Positions 39,447 through 50,906 of a DNA stretch of 64,000 bases are shown here, piece after piece. Position 1 is the first letter of the stretch. Each line of letters opens with the position of its first letter. Under the pieces are notes generated by a model that worked only from the letters and a program-made list of their open reading frames with translations, had not been told where the DNA came from and did no database searches. The translations under genes and the position numbers were made by a program. This DNA comes from Saccharomycopsis crataegensis (lineage: Eukaryota; Ascomycota; Saccharomycetes; Ascoideales; Saccharomycopsidaceae): assembly GCF_037102585.1 (NCBI RefSeq), contig NW_027043819.1:1240001-1304000 (forward strand), written 5' to 3'.

Positions 39447-39961
39447 ATGCTGACCCAAAACAAGCCTTACCACAAAAAGTCTACCGCGACCACTTCCCAG
39501 ACTGTTACTCAATTGGCTGTTTCTGCTATTATTACCACAAGTGCTATCGCCGCTGCTAAAGCTACCTTTTCCAGTGCTCCAGAGCCAAACACTAACCATA
39601 CCGCTGATCCAGTCATCGAAGCCTGGTATAACGAGAATAACACTTTCCAGTACTTATTCACCATGCCTGTCCTCAGCACTTTCTTCAGTGTTCTCTGTTC
39701 GTTTTCCAACCACTGGTTAGCTAATATTTACACCATTAGCTCAGTTTTATACTCAACTTTGGACGAAGTCATCGATTTCCACCAAATTCCTTACTTTTCA
39801 GTAGTTCAAGTTTGGATTTGGCAATTCGTTACCCCGTTTCATCAACCATGGTACTATACAGTGTACTCTCTAACTCGTTTTTTCACACAATTTATTCATC
39901 AGCACCCGTTTATCGCGCTCGGAATTTACCAACTCTTCACGTGGTTTGTTTTCCCACGTAT
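39447..39961 (+). pseudogene. gypsy D gag, N-terminal part
   Basis: ATG 39447. About 170 residues, many hydrophobic and aromatic (TFFSVLCSFSNHWLANIY, VQVWIWQFVTPF), unusual for a capsid protein and possibly membrane-associating; I do not recognise a domain. The coding region is interrupted at 39962 by the copia element and continues on its far side. Fossil part of the gypsy D element. Confidence 0.7.
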
Positions 39962-40238
39962 TGTTGAGTTGGCAATCCAAAGTTATGTGGTTAGTCATTG
40001 TTCATGGAACCTTCTAGAGCTCATGGAACCTTTTAGAACTTATGGAACCTTCTAGAATTCCATGGAACATTCTAGAACCCATTGAGATTAATATAAATAT
40101 GGGCCATGCCCCCCATAGTCTGAGTTTGTCCTTTATATAATTTAGTTAGTTAAGAAGAATAAGAATAATAACAAGGATAGTTTGATAGTATTTGTTATTG
40201 GTAATGACTACTGTAACTAGGGTTACAAAACTTCAACA
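39962..40238 (+). repeat. Chimeric LTR B1/B2, 277 bp
   Basis: The B1 start with four heat-shock-type units changes to the B2 tail (TTAGTTAGTTAAGAAGAATA) near 40142. The 3' LTR changes at the same point. Confidence 0.9.
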
Positions 40239-40548
40239 CTCCTTGAGAAACATAAACAAGTTTCTGCCAGTACCATCGAATTCCGAGGCCTTAGTTAACG
40301 CAGCGCCTGTGATACTATTGAAAACAACTGTAGAAATAATTTCATCCATAGCAGCAACCAATTGCGCAACTTCGTTGAGGTCTTCCAGACCATCAGTTCC
40401 AGTTTCCCCATTGATCAAATAAGCATATAACCCAAGACCTTTCATCTTCATCTTGACACTGATCAATGTGAACCAATCATAGAAGTTTGATGAACCTTTC
40501 AACTTTTCATCAGCAGCAAACGAAGTAAGAGCATTTGAACTCATAACC

Positions 40549-40949
40549 TGTTGAAGTTTTGTAACCCTAGTTACAGTAGTCATTACCAATAACAAATACT
40601 ATCAAACTATCCTTGTTATTATTCTTATTCTTCTTAACTAACTAACTATTTAAATAACAAAATATAAACTTAAACTATGGGGAGAGGCCCCATATTTATA
40701 ATAAGACCAATATATATGATTTGTAATCATACATCCATCTAGAACATTCTAGATGATTAATCATATGCACAATGACTAATTATTAGGCTGAGTCATAATC
40801 ACATGCAGATTATATATTGCTCAGCCATGGTAAATAAACCGTCTTATCCGAGACTCGAACCCGGGATCTATTCAACACATTGATACCCGTGTTAACCGTT
40901 AAGCCATCTGTACAAAACCCAATATAGACTTTGGATTGTCAACTCAACA
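40549..40949 (-). repeat. LTR-B2, reverse orientation, 401 bp
   Basis: A full B2 LTR with tRNA-like boxes. AGGAG follows it at 40950-40954, and its complement CTCCT stands at 40239-40243, so a target duplication was split by the inversion. Confidence 0.9.
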
Positions 40950-43900
40950 AGGAGGCCTATGGTACTTTGACTGTTACCAATGCTGTGGGAATTATTTGTG
41001 ATTTAATGGACAACAAATGGTTGAAAACTAAAGAAGGAAAAGTGGAACACTTTATTGATGCTTTTAATCATTTTAAAAACACGGTTGGTAAGATGGACGG
41101 AACCACGGTCCTTTGTGCGTTATTTTTGGGCTTAGGTCAAAAGGCTGGATTTGGTAACAGCCTTTCTAGAGAAGTCATGACTGCGTATGAATCTAGAAAC
41201 GGCAGAACAGTTGGTAATGTTGATCTCGGTCTTGTTCAAGATTTAACAAGAGAGATTATTGGAGATAAATCTATTGGGTCTGCTAATGTTGATAACACTG
41301 AGCCGGTGTTTGCAGTTAAGAAACAATATAGATGTTTCAATTGTGGAAAGCCTGGTCATTTTAAAAGAGACTGCAAATCACCAAAGGCACAAAAGTTGAT
41401 TGGAGATGGTAGAAACCCATCACCATCGTGGTATGCATTTATGGGAATGCATGGTAACAACTCCAGGGTGTATTTTGATTCAGGTGCCTCGCAACATATC
41501 TTAAACAATAAGAGCTTGTTCAAGACGATCAGACCGTTTGGAGGAGAGATCTCCGGGATTGATGGCGGTGGTGTTGCTGTTGCAGGTATTGGGTCTGCGG
41601 AGTTCAAATTACGTGATAATACCAATATTGAAATCAAAGATGCTTATTATGTTCCAGACTCAAAAGCCAACTTGATTTCAGTTTCCAAGGCTACTCTGAA
41701 TGGTGCGAAATTATTGTTTGAAGGAAACAAAGTGAAAATGTATCCGGAAATGAAGGTTATTGGTACCAAGGATCCTCTGATGAATGGGCTTTACAGATTA
41801 TCTACCGAAACTAATGGTGTTGCGTTTAAGAGTACCGACAAGGGTAGCCTCTGGCATGAGCGGCTAGGCCACCCTAGTGCAAACATCATGCAGAAGTTTA
41901 ATAATATTTTCAAGTTGGTAAAAGGGAAAATTAGTGGAACTAACAGCACCATTATTTGTGACTGTTGCTTGTCCACTAAAGGCGTTGTGAGAAAGCCAAA
42001 GAATGGTCAAGGTTCCAAACCAAAGAGACCTTTACAATTATTGCATATGGACGTTTGTGGTCCATTTAGTTATGGCTCTGTTGATTCGGCAAAGTATTTT
42101 CTCACCATAGTTGATGGTTATTCTAGGTGGGTAGAGGTTAGATGCCTTGTTGTAGCTTTGTAACTCTAGTTACAAAAGACATTGATAACAATAATATTCA
42201 ATAATATTTATTCCCTTGTTATACTTGTTTTACTTGTTAACTATCTAAATTATATAAAGGACAAACTCAGACTATGGGGGCATGGCCCATATTTATATTA
42301 ATCTCAATGGGTTCTAGAAGGTTCCATAAGCTCTAGAATGTTCCATGGAATTCTAGAAGGTTCCATGAGTTCTAGAATGTTCCATGGAATTCTAGAAGGT
42401 TCCATGAGTTCTAGAATGTTCCATGGAATTCTAGAAGGTTCCATAAGTTCTAGAAGGTTCCATGAGTTCTAGAAGGTTCCATGAACAATGACTAACCACA
42501 TAACTTTGGATTGCCAACTCAACATGCCTTACCCATAAGTCAGAATGTACCTCTCAGATTATTGATTTCATCAACTATGCTGAAACGATGTTCAAATCAC
42601 AAGGAAAAGAGTTCAAAGTTGGTACCATAAGAACCGATAATGGTGGCGAGTTTGTAACTATTGAGCTTCATGAGTATTTAAGAGGCAAAGGGATTGCCCA
42701 CGAGCTGACCGTCCCACACCATAGTTATCAGAATGGTACTGCGGAGCGGATGAATAGAACGCTCCAGGATAAAACGAGATCGTTGCTTACTGGGGCTTCT
42801 ATGCCTGCCCAATTCTGGTCCGAAGGCGTTCGTACTGCTGCTTACTTGATCAATAGAACACCTTCGAGAATAATTGGTTTTCGGACACCATATTGTCGGT
42901 GGTTTGGTTACAATCCAGGATTGGATCATCTTAGAGTTTTTGGTTGCCTTGGATATGTTGTTGTCCCTCAGAAGTTGAGGTATGGAAAATTTGGTGCTAC
43001 TTCGAAAATGTGCATCATGCTTGGTTATGATAGAAACCGGTGTGCCTACAGGATGTTTGATCCTGAAGCCAACAGAATTATAACTGCTACCCAAGTCAAC
43101 TTCGATGAGTCAAGGTATTATTATCAAGATGTGAAAGTGTCTTCCACTGCTATACCAGGAGAAGAGAATAGAGTTTCTGGCGGAGGCGGTGGTGGCGGCG
43201 GTCGTGTTGGTGGAATATCTGCTGCTCCAATTATTACGGATGAGCAATTGGTTGATGTTGATATCAGCAGGGTGAATAGTTCAGGATACCATGAAGATGA
43301 AACCGCGTCTCGGATCTCAGTTGATGATGAAAGTATGGTATCGGATATGAGTGAATTTGGTGAAGAAGCTCCAGCTGAAAGAGATGGGTCTACCAAGGAT
43401 GTTGAAATGACTATGGTTGAAACCAAGGAGCATGGGGATGGAGAATTGATTCCCTCAAAAGTTTATGATGATGCTTTTCAGTTGGTTACTGCTACGAAAA
43501 GAAAAAGATCATCAGGTTCTAGAGTCAAGGAAAGCAGGGGTAAAATTAAGAGAAACCCATTTGGTATTTTGGCTGAAATAGAAGAACAGCCTGACACATT
43601 CAGCTCAGATTCAGAGAGGGAAAGTGTTACTGAGAAACCACAAAGAAAGAAGTTCAGGAATACAAGAAATTCAGAAGAGTTGACTTCGTTTGTTCCAAAT
43701 GGCAGTAGCAATGATGACTTGGTGGTTTCGAAAATTGAGCCTCATATTGAAGAGCCAAGTGATTGTGATGAAGAATCAGAACTGAATGATGATACCAAAA
43801 GCAAGTTGTTAGAATACAAACCTGTGAATTACGTTGCTACATGCTTCATGGCTGGTGAAGCCGACGCTATATCTGGAGGAACTGATGTTCCTGAAAACTA

Positions 43901-45419
43901 CAAGGAAGCCATGAAGAGCAACGAAAGTGCAGAATGGAAGCGCGCTTGTGACGAAGAAATTGCGGCTCACAAGGAGAATTCCACTTATGAATTGGTCGAG
44001 TTGCCGAAAGGAAGAAAGCCAATTACATGTCGTTGGGTCTTTGCAAAGAAAGATAACGGAGTCTTCAAGGGAAGACTTGTTGCTCGAGGATTCACACAGG
44101 TGAAGGGTATTGACTACAATGAGACATTCTCACCTGTGGTGCGTTATGAATCTATCAGGTTGATGTTGAGTATTGCAGCTAAGAATGGAATGGCAGTTCA
44201 TCAGATGGATGTGAAAACTGCATTCCTCAACGGATCTCTTCAGGAAGAATTATACATGACTCAACCAGAAGGGTATGTGGTTAAAGGAAGGGAAACCAGT
44301 GTCTTGAGATTGAAGAAAAGCTTGTATGGTTTGAAACAGGCTCCCTTGGTGTGGAATGAAAGAATCCACAGTGTTTTGTCGTCGCTTGGTTTTGTCAGAA
44401 ACGGTGCTGAATATTGTCTATATTCAAGGAAATCCGAAAAGTCTTTTGTGATGGTTGCGCTTTACGTTGATGATTTATTGATAACTGGTACCTCAGATTT
44501 TGCCATCAGGAAAGTGAAAAGTGAATTGATGAATGTCTTCAAGATGAAGGACTTGGGAATAGTCAGGAAATTTTTGGGTATCAACATCTCGCAAGATAAT
44601 GGAGGTATAAACATGAGCTTGAAAGACTATATTGGCTCTATGTTAAAGGAATTTGGAATGGAGAATTGCAACCCAGATAAGACGCCTACTATTGCTGGTC
44701 AGGAGCTCACCTTGGTGGACAACAGTGCTGAGGATTGTGATGCCACAGCTTACAGATCTTTGGTTGGAAAATTATTGTTTGCTGCTAATACTGTTAGAAG
44801 CGATATCAGCTATATCGTCGGTGTTCTATCCAGATACCTCAAGGAACCAAAGGAGGTGCATTATAAGGCAGCAAAGAGAGTTTTAAGATACTTGAAAGGA
44901 ACCAAAGATTTGGGAATAAGATATGAGGCTGGCAATAATGATAACGGTGAGCTTCTTGGATACTGTGATGCTGACTGGGCTGGAGATAAGTCAGACAGAA
45001 AGTCTACTACTGGGTTTGTGTTCAAATATGCCAATGGTGCAATCACATGGAGATCTAAGAAGCAAGCTACTGTTGCTCTTTCTACGGCAGAGGTTGAATA
45101 CATGTCACTAAGTGAAGGAGTCAAGGAAGCATTATGGCTAATGCAAGTGTTCAAGGAATTTGGGATCAATACTGGTCCAGTGAGGATGTTTGATGATAAC
45201 CAAGGGTGTATTGAGATGGCAAAGCATCCAGCTTTCCATCATCGCACCAAACACATTGACATCAGGACTCACTTTATCAGGGACCACATTGGATCTGGCT
45301 CTATCAATTTGGAGTACTTGAGCACTGGTGTTATGATTGCTGATATGTTTACAAAAGGTCTTGCTGCCCCTCAATTCTTGGAGTTGAGAAGGCTCTGTGG
45401 TATGGAGACTTTGAATTGA
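40950..45419 (+). pseudogene. copia mosaic gag-pol coding region
   Basis: Order: Gag remainder, zinc knuckle CFNCGKPGHFKRDC, protease YFDSGASQHI, integrase (LHMDVCGP, RTDNGGEF, NGTAERMNR), linker with a glycine run (VSGGGGGGGG), reverse transcriptase with LYVDDLLITG, RNase H. The upstream part is close to the element at 56194. From about 43900 it is close to the one at 21039, except for a patch at 44260-44500 that matches neither. The solo LTR at 42148-42524 lies in the integrase region. Treated as a fossil with two insertions or rearrangements. Confidence 0.88.
42148..42524 (-). repeat. LTR-B1 solo, 377 bp, nine 19-bp units
   Basis: Target duplication TGCCT on both sides (42143-42147 and 42525-42529). 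Together with 52385 it holds the longest array of heat-shock-type units in the window. Confidence 0.95.
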
Positions 45420-45426
45420 GAGAGGG

Positions 45427-45702
45427 TGTTGAGTTGGCAATCCAAAGTTATGTGGTTAGTCATTGTTCATGGAACCTTCTAGAACTCATGGAACCTTCTA
45501 GAATTCCATGGAGCATTCTAGAGCTTATGGAACCTTCTAGAACACATTGAGATTAATATAAATATGGGCCATGCCCCCATAGTCTGAGTTTGTCCTTTAT
45601 ATAATTTAGTTAGTTAAGAAGAATAAGAATAATAACAAGGATAGTTTGATAGTATTTGTTATTGGTAATGACTACTGTAACTAGGGTTACAAAACTTCAA
45701 CA
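45427..45702 (+). repeat. Chimeric LTR B1/B2, 276 bp
   Basis: The 3' LTR of the mosaic element; four 19-bp units, then the B2 tail. Preceded by the purine tract GAGAGAGGG. Confidence 0.92.
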
Positions 45703-48700
45703 CGTATTGCCGGTTGGTCAAAGATCGCTAATCCTCCACCCGCTGACAGAAGAACCAGTTACCATCTTCACCAATCGTTTGAGCTTGAGCCACGTCGCTC
45801 TCTTAAAAGGCCTTCAACATCACTCTCCACCTTGATCACTCCATTTAACTACATCTGGAACCAATTTGATTTTTCAGCCACAATCGCTTCAGAAGACCCT
45901 AAAGTCCACTACAAGTTCGACAGATATTCCATACCAACCGACGCGCTGAAGAACATTGCAGTTAACCAGTTCTTAAACGAAGTCCTTCCTAAAATCAGGC
46001 GGAAACCTCTCCAGATTGGTCGTCTCATTCGTTCCTTGCAAACTCTTAACTCTCTGCATCAACCTTTCTTTAATACTTTCTTCAACCCTAACCCAGTCCA
46101 AGACGTTACCGAATTTAAACTTCGAGCTTTAGGATGGGAGAACTCGCGCAAAGCTATCAACGAGGAAGCTCACTCCGTCAGCCTAGCCTTTAAGAAATGC
46201 GCTAACTCCGTTTCAATTACTGAAGAAGAACTCTACAAATTAATCGAGCTCGCAGCCCTAACTCCAGCTCTATCCATTTACTCTGTCACAGCTTTCACTC
46301 GCATAGCTATCCCTAAGAACCTGCGACTCCGCCATCTATTCAGACAAATGACCAGGCCAATCCCATCTCAAAAATATCCCGACGCTCACGAATACTTCAA
46401 CCACCTTTGGTCTAACACGAAAAACAAATCCAGAAGCAAACATCACCAAGCGCCTATCAAGAATTTCTTTGCAGCCAACACCTCATCCACTGATTTAGAT
46501 TATACTGCGTTACAGCTCGCCTCCGGCGAAACCCTCCGTCCTCTTGTCGACAACGGTAGCAATGCCTCCTTTATCAGTCGCAATATCGTTGATCAACACG
46601 GCCTAATTACCTTCACTAATAAAGACCATCCCCAAATCTCAGTGGGCACTATCGTGGGTACTGTTGAGTTCCCCAACCAGACCACTAGAATCAAATTCTT
46701 CTTAACAGACGCCGATTCCCTCTGTCAACACACTTTCCAGATTGTCCCACAAGACGATTTAATCATCTGCGGGAAGGATTTCATTAACACTTTTAATCCT
46801 CCGATTGTCCCTCTTCCAGACACACGTATCACTAGTCTTGTTGACACTTATGTTACAACCGGTGAATTTCAGTTGCCTGAACTTAACAGTCACGCATACA
46901 AATTCAACCTTACCAGTCCTTTGTCTTCCATCCCTCCACGCCTGCCTTACCTGTTGGATCACTATCTCCAAGCCCAACTTCGTGAAGAAGTCGATCTGCT
47001 TCAACGTCGCAATCTCATCGTCAAAACAGAACCAACCAATCATTATTGCCTTCCCTTCTTCGTTGGAAAACCTAGGACCACCGAAAAACGTATGGTTATC
47101 GATTACCGACCACTCAACGCGATCACTGAAACCATTCCACCCACGGTTACCAAATTTAACGAATTAGTCGCTAATATTAAGGGCCGTTACATGACTACCC
47201 TTGATTTAAGTTCTGCTTTTCATCATATCAGACTTGATCCATCCACGGCTCATTGCACCACTTTTCGTACTCCCTTCGGATATTATTATTGGAATGTTTT
47301 GCCTTTTGGTATTGCTAATGCCCCTGAAGTCTTCTCCCGTTATCTCAGACAGCTTCTCCACAGCCATTCCGAATACATTCGTCTATACCAAGACGATATT
47401 TTGATTTTCTCCGATTCCAAGGAAGAGCATATCCGTCATCTAGAAGCAGTTATGAAAACCCTTCACGAGCATCAACTTCGCATCAATAGTGACAAATGCG
47501 TCTTCGCCGCTCAGAAACTCGATTGGATAGGACACACTCTCTATGTCGACGGTAATCATATCCTCATTGCCCCTACCGAGGATACTAGCACCAAGATTAA
47601 GAACTTCCCCGTCCCCACATCCAAGAAACAAGTCCAACAATTCTTAGGACACCTTGCATACATAAACGAGTTCATTCCTAACTACACTGCAATGACTGTT
47701 CCTCTTACCGAGTTGCTAAAGAAAGCTATAAATTTCCACTGGTCCTCCGCATGCCAGGAGTCTTTCGACAAACTCAAACAGCTAGAAATTGACCAACATG
47801 CCCTACATCCTTTTGACGCAAGTAAACCGCTCAAGATCACCACTGACGCAAGTCAGTATGCAGTTGGTGCCACCCTTTGGCAATCTTTTGATGGTAAAGA
47901 GTTCCCCATTGAATACCGCTCCATGAAACTCAATCCTTTCCAGGTTAACTGGACCGTGACCGAAAAGGAACTTTATGCTATCAAGTTTGCTGTTCGCAAG
48001 TACTCCTTCTTTCTTGCCAACAACCCGTTCACCACCCACATTTATACCGATCATCGTCCGCTCTCCCAGATCTTTCAGAGTGAAACCCCTGAACCAAAAC
48101 ATCACCGCTGGCTTTCAGAAATTCTCTCTGTCTCATGATCCATTTCTTACCTGGTTTTAAGAACGATTCCGCTGATTTCCTCTCTCGCTATGACAATTAC
48201 CAACCGTCATGTTTTCATGCGAATAATACTACAGCTCACCCTTCCACTGAAGTCGCTATTGATCCTTCAAAATATCAAATTAAACCAAACGACTACAAAG
48301 AGGATCCATTTTTCAAGGAAATTTTCAAGAAAGCCACAACAGTTCCTGACAAAGCTGGTTTCTACACTGACACTGATCACCGTATCCTTTACAAGGATAC
48401 CCGAACTTGTATCCCACACTCCTTGCTCAAATCCATCCTAGATGCTGCTCACCTTCCCCTATCACAAGGTCATCCTGGTATTGAAAGAATGAGCCATATC
48501 TTGAGAAAGGCAGTTTTCTTCCCAAAGATGAGAGACGTTGTTAGTCATTATGTTGCTAGTTGCGACACTTGTAACCGTGTCAAATCTCCACACTATCTAC
48601 ATGGTCATCAACAAACCACTCCTCCTCCATCTGGTCGCTGGTCTGACATCTCATTAGATATTGTTTCTGGTTTCCCACCAACCCAACATGCCGGTACCAC

Positions 48701-49757
48701 AGTTGATTCTGTCCTCGTCCTTGTTGATACATTTACTTCTCGGACTGACTTTTACCCCGTCAACAAACTTTTCGATGCTAGTGCTTTCGCTCAGCTACTC
48801 CTCTTTGAATATTTTCCGTACCACGGAGTACCAAACCGCCTTGTTTCCGACCGCGGTCCCCAGTTTGACAATAAGTTGATCGATTCTCTCTTCTCGCTTT
48901 TGCACATCGAACATTATAAGTCCGTTGTCCGTCACCACCAGAGCAATGGCAAAGCAGAACGACACATCAGAATCCTTCAAGACTTTTTACGCCTTTACAT
49001 TGATGAGAACAACCTGTGGATTGAACTTCTCCCTTTCGCAGAGTACACCATCAATTCAACCCCCTCAACCGCCCTCAATAATCTTACTCCTTTTGAAGTC
49101 GACCTTGGGTATACTCCCACTTTTCCTTCCCAACTCCTGCTTTTTCAACAAGGGGGGGAGAGATCTGCTACTCATATTGTTGAAACCCTCGATAGATACT
49201 CTCAAGCCGCTCAAGCTGCCCTCCACGAAGCACACACCAAGCAACGTTTATCCTACAACTCCAAACACAAACACATAGAGTTCCATCCAGATGATGAAGT
49301 CTTTATCAATGCTTCATCGAGACCTACGTTTAGCGATGTTCACAACAAGAATCAAGTCCGTTCATTACGCACCAAATTTGTTGGACCATTCAAAATCCTC
49401 AAAAAACTCACCGAAGTCAATTACCAAATTGAGCTACCACCTTCTTACAAAATGTCTGATGTTTTCCACGTTTCTCAACTTCGTTTAAAATCCGCTGTCC
49501 CTGAAGGTTTCCTCTCGCCTGATAATAACCAACAAGTTCACTTGAAGCAATACAAGGATGGCTCCACAGAAGTAGAAATTGAAAGATTGGTCAAACACCA
49601 GCGCGAAGCCAAAGGTTTCTTAATTTACATTAAATTTTTAGGTGAAGATATTCCTGATAATTACCAATGGGTTCGTATGTCGGAACTTAAGAAAACAGCT
49701 CCTGATTTATTACAATCCTACGCTGAAACACATCCTGAATTGCTTGCTAAGCTATAA
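45703..49757 (+). pseudogene. gypsy D gag-pol, continuing after the copia insertion
   Basis: In order: the rest of gag; protease with LVDNGSNASFIS; reverse transcriptase with MVIDYRPLNAI, TLDLSSAFHHI, VLPFGIANAPEVF and LYQDDILIF; RNase H with ITTDASQYAVGA and IYTDHRPLSQIF; integrase zinc site HPGIERM and CDTC; triad in SLDIVSG, VSDRGPQFD and QSNGKAERH. The last 60 residues (EVEIERLVKHQREAKGF, then IKFLGEDIPDNYQWV) have the spacing of a chromodomain, which in chromoviruses directs insertion to histone-marked chromatin. About one break lies in pol. Confidence 0.9.
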
Positions 49758-49778
49758 GGAAAGGAATTACGACAGGGG

Positions 49779-50043
49779 TGTAATGATCTAGACACTTTCT
49801 TACTTTTCTTTCTCTTTCTTTTTATTGTTCTTATCTTTTCTTCTCTCTTCTTTATTTAACTCCTTTCCTTATCTCGGACAACCTCCTTATCTCCGACTAC
49901 CTTTTTATTTTCCTTTGAGTTCCCTTTTAGGTAAGTCTTACTTTCTTTTCTCACCTATAAAAAGCTTACTTAATCTATTCCTTTTAGTTTTTATTCTTCT
50001 TTAATATACTTTAACTACTATGTTACCCAACTAAACCATTACA
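49779..50043 (+). repeat. LTR-D, 3' LTR, 265 bp
   Basis: The 3' LTR of gypsy D, followed by target duplication GTCTT. Confidence 0.93.
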
Positions 50044-50202
50044 GTCTTATTATAAATATGGGGCCTCTCCCCATAGTTTGAGTCTATATTTTGTTATTTA
50101 AATAGTTAGTTAGTTAAGAAGAATAAGAATAATAACAAGGATAGTTTGATAGTATTTGTTATTGGTAATGACTACTGTAACTAGGGTTACAAAAATCCAA
50201 CA

Positions 50203-50539
50203 ACATACCTTTTGATTGTAGGATCTCGAGCTTGCGACAACGGAGCGCAATTTTACCAGAAGAGGTAATTATTGTACATAGGTGTCCGGCATTTTTCTTG
50301 TCGGAAAAACATTGCTCCACCATAGTACACAAAATCACATAAAGTACCCTTAAGTTAAGTGATAGGCAAAATCAAACTTTTAGTTACAGCTTGCACTTTA
50401 CTTAAAGCTAGCACTTTACTTAAAGCTACATTTCAACATAATTAAAGTGGAATGGTACGAATAATTGCAAATTAACGGCATGAAAAAAATTTTTAGTTCG
50501 TGTGAATGGAGCCCGGTGCGACAGTCAATTCGAAAAAAA
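50203..50539. other. Intergenic DNA with tRNA-flank repeat and a doubled 20-bp unit
   Basis: It contains the motif shared with 14351-14440, and CTTGCACTTTACTTAAAGCTA followed by AGCACTTTACTTAAAGCTA at about 50391-50432. No reading frame. Confidence 0.5.
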
Positions 50540-50610
50540 TGCGTAGACCGGGAATCGAACCCGGGGCTTAACAATGGGAATGTTAAATTTTACCACTAAA
50601 CCATCAACGC
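50540..50610 (-). tRNA. tRNA-Gly(CCC)
   Basis: 71 nt with acceptor GCGTTGA paired to TCTACGC, anticodon loop TTCCCAT and T loop TTCGATT. An LTR-A fragment begins 11 bp upstream of the 5' end. Downstream on its strand comes a TTTTTTTCG terminator. Confidence 0.93.
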
Positions 50611-50621
50611 TCTCATCTATG

Positions 50622-50668
50622 TGTTGCTGCAATCAGTGTGTAAGGGCACACTAGATTCTGGAATCAAG
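50622..50668 (-). repeat. LTR-A' fragment
   Basis: The last 47 bp of LTR-A' (reverse strand), cut where a short LINE tail tip (TTTGTCTTT plus A-run, 50669-50690) begins. Confidence 0.75.
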
Positions 50669-50690
50669 TTTGTCTTTAAAAAAAAAAAAA

Positions 50691-50880
50691 AAAAATTAAC
50701 AAAAACAATAACAAAAAAAACATTTTATTTAAATACTAATAATTATCACTAAAGGGTTTTTCACCATATGATATGGTTTTCCCTAACATATATAATGAGC
50801 ATTAGCTTATAAGATTTTACATAGATATATATAATTATATATTTATTAATAAATCGAACTTTGAAGGAAAAAAAAAAAAA
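50691..50880 (+). repeat. LINE-tail-like or SINE-like repeat with poly(A), 190 bp
   Basis: It starts TTAACAAAAACAATAAC and ends CGAACTTTGAAGG plus an A-run. The second copy at 38196-38690 is interrupted by an LTR. It is probably the 3' end of a 5'-truncated LINE, and might itself be a short retroposon. Confidence 0.6.
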
Positions 50881-50906
50881 ACGGTCAAAAGTCGAATAAT
50901 ATTATC

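Larger units (their letters stand above)
39962..45702 (+). mobile_element. Ty1/copia mosaic element, families B1 and B2, inserted in gypsy D
   Basis: Chimeric LTRs (39962-40238 and 45427-45702) start as B1, with four 19-bp units, and finish as B2. The target duplication CGTAT flanks the element at 39957-39961 and 45703-45707. Two more LTRs lie inside: a B2 LTR in reverse orientation (40549-40949) and a solo B1 LTR (42148-42524, duplication TGCCT). The first part of gag (40239-40548) lies inverted between LTRs of opposite orientation, as expected from recombination between them. The copy is therefore interrupted twice but otherwise well preserved. Confidence 0.9.
39090..50043 (+). mobile_element. 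Ty3/gypsy element, family D (chromovirus-like), with a copia element inside
   Basis: LTRs 39090-39336 and 49779-50043 are flanked by target duplication GTCTT. Without the 5.7-kb copia insertion the element is about 5.2 kb. A primer-binding candidate, TGGAGGTCGTACC, follows the 5' LTR and implies a tRNA ending GACCTCCA, unlike the initiator-type priming of families A and C. Gag and pol form a single coding region with about one break besides the insertion. The 3' LTR is 18 bp longer than the 5' LTR, mostly through one repeat unit. Confidence 0.92.
38842..50202 (+). repeat. LTR-B2, worn copy, split by the gypsy D element
   Basis: The first part is 38842-39089 and the second 50044-50202. The break falls at GGTCTT/ATTATAAATATGG, which is continuous in other B2 LTRs. 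Several substitutions, including in the B box, make it one of the older B2 copies. No target duplication of its own is visible. Confidence 0.9.
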
